From Carposina sasakii (Eukaryota > Arthropoda > Insecta > Lepidoptera > Carposinidae), in assembly GCA_014607495.2 (NCBI GenBank), contig CP053154.1, forward strand, positions 13,888,001 to 13,952,000: a DNA stretch of 64,000 nt, written 5' to 3'. Each line of letters opens with the position of its first letter. The stretch's first letter is position 1. The translations under genes and the position numbers were made by a program. The notes under the pieces are model-generated. The model was not told where the DNA came from. It worked only from the letters and a program-made list of their open reading frames with translations, and did no database searches. This document shows, piece after piece, positions 57,591 to 64,000 of the stretch.

Positions 57591-57592
57591 TA

Positions 57593-57852
57593 TACGGCCG
57601 CGTGGTACCGGCAGAGTAGAATTCGTACCACCCAATGTCTGCCCGTGGGTATCGTACGAGGCGATTAAGGGTTTTCGGTAGGTGGGCAGCAGCGCTTCCC
57701 GTGTTGACAACATAGTCCAAAATACAAACTGCGGTCACCAACCCGCCTGCCCAGCGTGGTGACTATGGGCAAATACCCCCCATGGCAGTCTTGTGGCGTG
57801 CCCTGGGGGAGGCCTACGTTCAGCAGTGGACTACAATAGGCTGATGATGATG
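57593..57852 (+). mobile_element. SINE Q, reference copy
   Basis: The head CGGCCGCGTGGTACCGGCAG is followed by a 180-bp body. The tail GGAGGCCTACGTTCAGCAG and TGATGATGA parallel the RTE LINE 3' end. ACATGATA at 57585-57592 and 57853-57860 is the target duplication. I did not recognise clear pol III boxes, so the origin of the head is open. Confidence 0.8.
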
Positions 57853-57861
57853 ACATGATAG

Positions 57862-58040
57862 ACACAGCTTGCCGAAATGGGTATCCATTACCGCAGGATC
57901 ATGAAGGACCAGCTACGTTGAGCGTACGGTGACAGATGTAAATGACCAGGAACAAGTTGCTCACTTATCGCCCAAGTTCATAAGTCTTCACGGAAGGAGA
58001 TGCAGCTTATGTATTCTAGCGAAGCCCCGCATCAGTACAC
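57862..58040 (+). repeat. Repeat D
   Basis: CGAAATGGGTATCCATTACC, CGCAGGATCATGAAGGA, GATGTAAATGACCAGG, GAAGGAGATGCAGC. Confidence 0.65.
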
Positions 58041-58044
58041 AGCA

Positions 58045-58430
58045 TACAGGGTGATTTTGGGTCGTCAATCTTCCCGAAAACTACGGAATCTCCTCATCAT
58101 TACGATCATTTTTCTCCATGGAAGCGTACCTGGGAAGTGTCTGGTTTCCAAAATATGTATTAGGGTCCAAAGTTGAGTAAATAGACTGCGTTTTTCTGCA
58201 TAAATGCACATTGACGCATGTAGCAAGATTTTTTCGCGACAAATTATTAATATTTGTCTATAAAAAAACTAGTATAAACACTGGACACTATAAATTTCAC
58301 CCAATAAAGAAATAAAAAAAAACAAAAATTTTTAATCGTTTCCCAGGATTTTTTTTTGGCATAAACTTACTTTATTTGATGGGTAGAATACGTACCCTTC
58401 GTTATGGGTGGCAATAAAATAACACCTGTA
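58045..58430 (+). mobile_element. MITE family A, copy 7
   Basis: TA-CAGGGTGATTTTGGG...AACACCTG-TA. Placed directly after a D copy. Confidence 0.76.
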
Positions 58431-58658
58431 TATGCTGATTAAACCAGTCTTTAATTAAAACAAAAAGTTTATCAATAGTAGATAATGTAGACATCATTTA
58501 AGCAAAGTAAAAGCAAAGTACCTAATACGTAAAAGATAAGCCTATTAGTACCTACAATAAAGTATTCTGGGACATAAGCGTGCTCCATTGATTCCAGATT
58601 TAATAGAATACACAACATGAAGGAAGAAAATACAGGAGTTGTGATATTCATACATACA

Positions 58659-59142
58659 TACAGGGTGTGGTTGACAGCCAGGCAAATACTGAAATGCTGA
58701 ACAAGTACCATTGTGTTGAGTTATACGACAGTGTTATTACTCGCAGGAAATGTGTATTTGTATTGATTATAATCAGTAATCTTTGCTCTCCGCGCCAATT
58801 ATATCCGGCGATCCTGTGACTAATTAAATGGGCTTATTGGTTATTGTGTGACATATTGCTGTTTTTTGGATCACTTGTGACTCTCCATTAGGGTTGATCA
58901 GTTATTTGAACTTTTTTGAGGGCAAGTTTTTTTTGAAAATCATCTTTTGGTGAAATTTTATTTTTAAGTAATTATCTAAGGCCTAATGAAACGAACTAAA
59001 CTATTTTTTTTACTGAAAATAAGAAAAAAAATGATTGAAAAATTTGGATTTTTCCTGTGAAAATTTTCAGTGTTTTCCGCCTCAGAATCATGGTCTGAAG
59101 TTATGGTATCAATATTTGCCTGGCTGTCATAAACACCCTGTA
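58659..59142 (+). mobile_element. MITE family C, complete
   Basis: TA-CAGGGTGTGGTTGACAGCC at left and GGCTGTCATAAACACCCTG-TA at right, 484 bp. The inverted ends extend about 32 bp to GGCAAATA. Noncoding. Confidence 0.8.
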
Positions 59143-59269
59143 TACCTACACAGGAGAGTAAAGCCCTGTGATATTCAAATTACTACAAATTATCTCACGT
59201 AGCGCGGTATAAATTAGTCAATGGGCAACCTTTGCCTCTTTGGTAACCTTGCAGTGTTATATTTTATAC

Positions 59270-59480
59270 TATTAGCGGCCGCTCACTTCTTCGTCCGCGT
59301 GAGGGAGCATGGCAACAGTGCGAAGCCGGAGCAGGTCCCTAGTTATACACATAAACCTTCCTTGAATCATTCTATCTATTTAAAAAAGAACCGCATTAAA
59401 ATCCGTTGCATAGTTTTAAAGATAAAAGCATACATAGGGACAGATAGACAGCGGGACGACTTTGTTTTATGCCTATAATA
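59270..59480 (-). repeat. Helitron-like remnant
   Basis: CTTCTTCGTCCGCGTGAGGG, then GTGCGAAGCCGG and CAGGTCCCTAGTTATACAC, as at 19695-19760 and 15760-15800. Ends degenerate. Confidence 0.45.
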
Positions 59481-59679
59481 ACCTCCACTCTATTCTTACT
59501 CCATGTTGCACAAGCATAATACCGTCTTAACCTAATAATGCGCTATTAATTCAGTAACTAGCTCGCCAATTAGCATAATGCAGTGTTTCTAACCGTTTGC
59601 ATTATTTGAGCAAGTACAATTTAGCGGGACAAAATCAATTTACTCCCCCAAACATGAATAACATGGTAGTAAATATTAA

Positions 59680-60129
59680 TACAGGGTGTTTGTGACAGCC
59701 AGGAAAATATTGATACCTGACTTCAAACCATGATTCTGAGGCGGAAAACATTGAAAATGTTTGCAGGAAAATACCAAAATTTTCAGCCTTTTTTTCATAT
59801 TTTCAGGAAAAGCAGTTTCGTTCATTAAATTAGGCCTTAGATAATGACTTAAAAGTTTTTAAAAAGTTGCCATCACAAAAGTTCAAATAACTGATCAACC
59901 CTAATGGAGAGTTACAAGTGATCCAAAAAACAGCAATGTGTCACACAATAACCCAATCAACCAATACAATAATTAGTCGCCCGATACAATTGGCACCGAG
60001 AAAAGCAAAAATTAGTGATAATCAAATCAAAAATACATTTCCCGTAAGTAATAACACTGTCATATAACTCAACACAATGGTGCTTGTTCAGTATTTTAGT
60101 ACTTGCCTGGCTGTTAACCACATTCTGTA
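59680..60129 (-). mobile_element. MITE family C, complete, inverted relative to 58659
   Basis: TA-CAGGGTGTTTGTGACAGCC...TGGCTGTTAACCACATTCTG-TA. About 540 bp from the oppositely oriented copy. Confidence 0.78.
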
Positions 60130-60134
60130 TATTC

Positions 60135-61420
60135 TGTACCGTACCAGTGTTGGAACAGGTATGTTTTAGTACATGTCACTTTACCTACTTTACTACTGTT
60201 TATTAGTCGCCATCTCACCTTACTCCACGTTAACCAAACTCCGTCAAAACTCGTTATCATTGTCCACTACTTACCCATTAAAAAGCTCAACGTACATTAA
60301 ACCTAAACCTACACGGACATACAGGGACATGAATATTTATCGCGCGTAAAACCGCGTAAAACACCTAATCGAGCCATTAGCTAGTAAAACACAACTAGAA
60401 GCGCAAACGATAGGGGCGAATTTCCATTGGCGATTGTGAGAGAAAAGAAATTCAGGAAAATATATGTACATTACTGAAGTGCTGGGAAATAGAGGTAAAA
60501 ATAAAGTAGTAATAAAAATAAAGGTGATTTTAGTCTAAATGATGCTTCGATAATAATGTTGATACGGTTTTTGCATGCCAGGCTAAGTGTTAGTTTTGGC
60601 CAATAATGCCACGTGATAACTTGGCTTCGTCTTTTTTTCTGCGTTGTTCGGTAATGTTGCATGTCGTAATATTAACTGAAATGAAAATTGCTATGGTGGT
60701 TTATTCTTAGATACATATTTCCCCGAAAATCATAGACTAATTTGAGAACCAATAATCAGATCAACGGATAAAATAATATAAAACTTTTACGGTAGCCAGT
60801 ATTATGTCACAAACTCGGCTACACCTCAGCTTACAAACTTTGATATATCTACTCTTAAAAACTTTATGAATAGCACCGCACTTTGTTTCACACTTATATC
60901 ATTGCAAGATTCAGACAGGCCTGTATTCAATTACAATAACCGATTTCGAGAGATCTTTTGCATATTTCAGATTAAATATTCCATTGTTTTCATACAAAAA
61001 TTTCAAATTTGGAGTTTTAAAAAATCCGAGGTTCTTTATGATATTTATAGGTAGTATTAGATTGACTGCCAGTGTTCTTATGCGTAGCGCACCATCTGTT
61101 TGGAGCATGTATATAGGTACGTGCCTTAGAATAATGATTCGCTCAGAGCTCATTAATCTAAGGTACGTGCTCTGTGCTTCAGGTGTCTATCCCTAAGTGG
61201 ATTGTCACCCTAACCGGGCACTAAGCGTCGAGGGATTACGGTCAGCGGCGGCGTAATGACGCGTTCTTTAACCACCTTTTAGGGCCAGTGAGGGCAGAGA
61301 CCCGATTCTCGCTTCCGTCTACATCTAAATCTTTTGTAAACTCTGTGTCCATGATAATAGTAAAAAAGAAAATGGCGGATTGGTGATCAGCTGATATTTT
61401 TTATGAGTATAGTTAGATAT
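60135..61420. other. No gene recognised
   Basis: A small hairpin CCTTAGAATAATGATT/AATCTAAGG lies at 61130-61165, with a related one at 35320-35370. No gene. Confidence 0.4.
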
Positions 61421-61423
61421 TAT

Positions 61424-61570
61424 GGTCGATTCCGGCTGTCACACTTAAACCTAAATGTAAAATTAGTCCTACCTGTCCTTTTCTATTTCAGCCATTTATG
61501 TTAAGAACGGAGAGAGATAGACCTGACTAATATTAGATTTAGGTTTAAGTGTGACTGCCGGAATCGAACC
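61424..61570. mobile_element. MITE of 147 bp with TATTAT duplication
   Basis: GGTCGATTCCGGCTGTCACA at left is the near complement of a right end finishing in GTGACTGCCGGAATCGAACC. Arms are about 45 bp. TATTAT flanks it (61418-61423 and 61571-61576). Confidence 0.8.
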
Positions 61571-61574
61571 TATT

Positions 61575-62490
61575 ATCTCATCATCACTCTCTAAGTATAC
61601 TGTTCCCGAACACACTAGATAATGTCCAGTATAATGGCTAGTAATTAAAATACAAAAGTTCTGTTGATGCCAGCTGTTCAAATGGTCGCCATTTTGTTTT
61701 CAAAAGACTCGATAAGCGAGCCCCGGTAACGCGTCACTTAGATTTATAGGGAAGGTTTAAATAGAAATAAGGGACGAGACTGGCTATAAAGTTTATGGCA
61801 CTTATGTTTACAACTAGGAACCTACCAGCGGGCCCTATTATCTTAGCTGACCCTCCAATTTTCATGACTCATGATCGCGATTACAGGCAACTACAGTTGC
61901 GATGAGTAACTAGATCCAAGCACCTGGCATATACGCCCTAATTAAACAGCTCTTCTTTTATATGAAGATTGGTGTAACAAACAACTAAAGTAATATTTTT
62001 TCCTAAATGGGAATACTAGAACTGCAATGGCATAGTGGAGGTGATATAATAGTAATCAATAATTCGCAATAAATATAGAAATTCGGGCACAAGCTACATA
62101 AGCCATCTCGTATGTTCCTTTGCGTACATTAGTGTTGTATATTACCTTCGTCGGAAGCGGTCAGTGATGTAACTAGTCGATTGGTTTTCTCGGAAAAAAA
62201 TAGCTTGAGCTAACAGTACAAAATGATATAATCAATTTACTTTAATTTATAATGTTAATTTTATTGAAAACTTTTAATGTTGTTATAGTTTTGTGTTGCT
62301 GGTACGTGGACGGTTGGGTCGTTTTCCTTTTTATTAACATTTGATCGTAAAGGATTAATTGTACATCAATTCAACTTATTTCCTAGTCTCACATGCAATT
62401 TTAAAATTTTCTCATGCTTGAATAATATTAGGAAACACTGCTTTGAGTTATGTCTATGACCTTTGTTTGTAACATCTAAAACACTTTATT
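61575..62490. other. No gene recognised
   Basis: Weak D-family similarity at about 61995-62060. Nothing else. Confidence 0.35.
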
Positions 62491-62499
62491 GGAAGCAAG

Positions 62500-62610
62500 T
62501 GAGTATATAAATAAATGTTCACACACTTGACAACAAATTAACCTAGTCCTACACTAAGATCTCTGAGGTCTTTTGTCGTGGGTACTAAGCAACGGTATAT
62601 AAATATAGAA
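62500..62610 (-). repeat. tRNA-derived SINE S, 3' part only
   Basis: TATATAAATAAATGTTCACA, CACTAAGATCTCTGAGGTC, TACTAAGCAACGGTATATAA. The tRNA-like head is absent. Confidence 0.65.
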
Positions 62611-62874
62611 GTCTGAATACAAATAGAGGTTACACTTTGGTATGAAATTTAATATGTTATACCTAAAACAAAATAGGGCTAACATAAATTCTCCTTTTAT
62701 TCAGTCGCAAAAGCCAGTTCGACTAAGTGACCTAAATGACTATTTCGGGCTCCACTCTAATGTACGGAACCTATTTTAAGATAAAGTCGGAAATGGCTGC
62801 ATGAAAACCAACTTTGTTCTAAAAGTAGGAAGCCCGATTCGGCATTGACATATACTTGTACCTATACAGTAAGT

Positions 62875-63035
62875 CGCGTGGTGCCGGCAGAGTAGAGTTT
62901 GTACTACCCCATGCCTGCTTGTGGGTATCGTACGAGGCGATTAAAGGTTTCCGGGAGGTGGGCAGCAGTGCCTCCCGTGCTGACAACATAGTCAGAAAAT
63001 TACACTGCGGTCTCCAACCCGCCTGCCCAGCGTGC
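62875..63035 (+). repeat. SINE Q, 3' part lost
   Basis: Head GCGTGGTGCCGGCAGAGTAG and body to GCCTGCCCAGCGTG. It ends where an opposite copy begins. Confidence 0.7.
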
Positions 63036-63049
63036 AAATTAGGTAATCA

Positions 63050-63180
63050 GGGGGCGGGTGAGTGACCGCAGTATGATTTTCGGACTATTTTGTCAACACG
63101 GGAGGCGCCGCTGCCCACCTCCCGGAAACCCTTCATAGCTCCTTGCGATACAGACAGTCAGATACGGGGTGCTATTCTAT
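63050..63180 (-). repeat. SINE Q, opposite orientation
   Basis: GTGACCGCAGTATGATTTTC, TTGTCAACACGGGAGGCGC, CCCGGAAACCCTTCATAG. It pairs with 62920-63035. Confidence 0.65.
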
Positions 63181-63403
63181 TCTACACTCACCTACGACTG
63201 CAAAATATAATAGCTATTAAAATATTAATACATATTAAACAGAGGATTTCCGTTGCTATAAATGGCGTGTAAGCAAGTAATCCCATACATCGGCTCCGTC
63301 GGAAAGTTCTAGACATCTCAACTTGTTAGTGTTCAACCAGAAGCCCTGTGTGTTTTAAACTAATTGTATCAAAAAGGCTACATACGAGATAGTTAATACC
63401 AAA

Positions 63404-63510
63404 TGCGGTGTTAGCCTAGTGGTTAAGTAGTACGCTCTCAAAGCGGAGGCGTAAGTTCAATGCCAGTTACGGATGTACCAATGAATTTATTTTATATACG
63501 GATATATTGT
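63404..63510 (+). mobile_element. tRNA-derived SINE, second family
   Basis: An A-box-like TTAGCCTAGTGGTTAAGT and a B-box-like AAGTTCAATGCC are spaced as in a tRNA. GTACCAATGAATT follows, a phrase common to a widespread lepidopteran SINE. Because of the SINE body it is not a tRNA gene. Confidence 0.65.
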
Positions 63511-63560
63511 TGTAAAATTGTCACTTAGCTCGTGCCTCGGAAAGCACATAAGGGCTTGTT

Positions 63561-63726
63561 CACAAAACTGCGATGCGGCGTCCCATCGCAAAAACCTGTG
63601 AGCTCGCACGTCGCGTCGCAAGAACTTGCGAATTCATTTGCATCACCTTTTCGATTCGTGTCGCAACAATTCGTGTCGCAACTTTCTGCGTTGCGAATTC
63701 GCATCGCGTCGCATCGCAGTTTTGTG
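63561..63726. mobile_element. MITE built of GTCGCA units
   Basis: CACAAAACTGCGATGCG and its complement form 17-bp ends. The interior repeats TCGCA/TGCGA words at least eight times in both orientations. Possibly hAT-like, judging only by the style of the ends. Confidence 0.6.
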
Positions 63727-64000
63727 TATAAGTTCTAAAACCAGGTCCTGTTCCTGATCTCTCTCCGGTCGGGTCAGCTTTCTGTCCCATCGGAGTATGA
63801 GAATGATGGAAAAGAGAATGCAACTCTCTGTGATTGCGCACACACTTGTGCACTATAATACCTATCTCTTGTGCACCTAAGTGAAATCCGGAGAATTGTC
63901 GGAGACATTATTATACCTATAGGTATACTTAGATAGCTAATATACCGAATGCGGTTGGTTCGGTTTAAACGTGTCAAAGTTAAAGCAAGCGCGTTGTTTG

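Noticed and set aside
60471..60662. Possible LINE polymerase remnant on the minus strand
   Set aside because: A few residues recall LINE linkers, but no motif is definite.
63404..63480. tRNA gene
   Set aside because: A and B boxes are present, but the cloverleaf is poor and a SINE body follows.

Overview
The window looks like intergenic or deep intronic DNA of an insect, most probably a moth or butterfly. It is AT-rich and has no long host gene. It is full of dispersed repeats typical of Lepidoptera: short Helitrons ending in a hairpin plus CTAG, tRNA-derived SINEs, RTE-type LINE tails ending in GATGAT repeats, and many small inverted-repeat elements. The assignment rests on repeat style and is an inference.

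The only long coding regions belong to two nested retrotransposons at 1200-15211. The outer one is a Gypsy-type (Ty3) LTR retrotransposon on the minus strand. It has two 1,693-bp LTRs that differ at one base that I can see, a GTAC target duplication, a primer binding site, a polypurine tract, gag, and pol reached by an apparent -1 frameshift (A AAA AAC directly before the gag stop). Its pol is interrupted in the RNase H domain by a full-length plus-strand LINE (4979-10402), flanked by a 13-bp target duplication. The LINE has two intact ORFs: ORF1 with a DUF4780-like region, and ORF2 with endonuclease, RT, RNase H and a CCHC motif. Both insertions look recent.

From 15212 to 64000 the sequence is a mosaic of non-autonomous elements. 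Three unrelated MITE families (A, B and C below) share TA-CAGGGTG-type ends and probably used one transposase. Family B contains a self-nested copy that fixes the TA duplication. A Penelope-like or retrozyme-like family (P) occurs four times with 10-12 bp target duplications at three of the loci. Two of its copies carry a complete type I hammerhead ribozyme motif, and a third carries the motif split by an inversion. A SINE (Q) shares its 3' end with an RTE LINE. A further dispersed repeat (D) of unknown class occurs at ten or more places.

The one candidate for host coding sequence is a 45-nt microexon-like segment at 51212-51256 with strong splice signals on both sides. Stretches not listed showed no recognisable gene or RNA.
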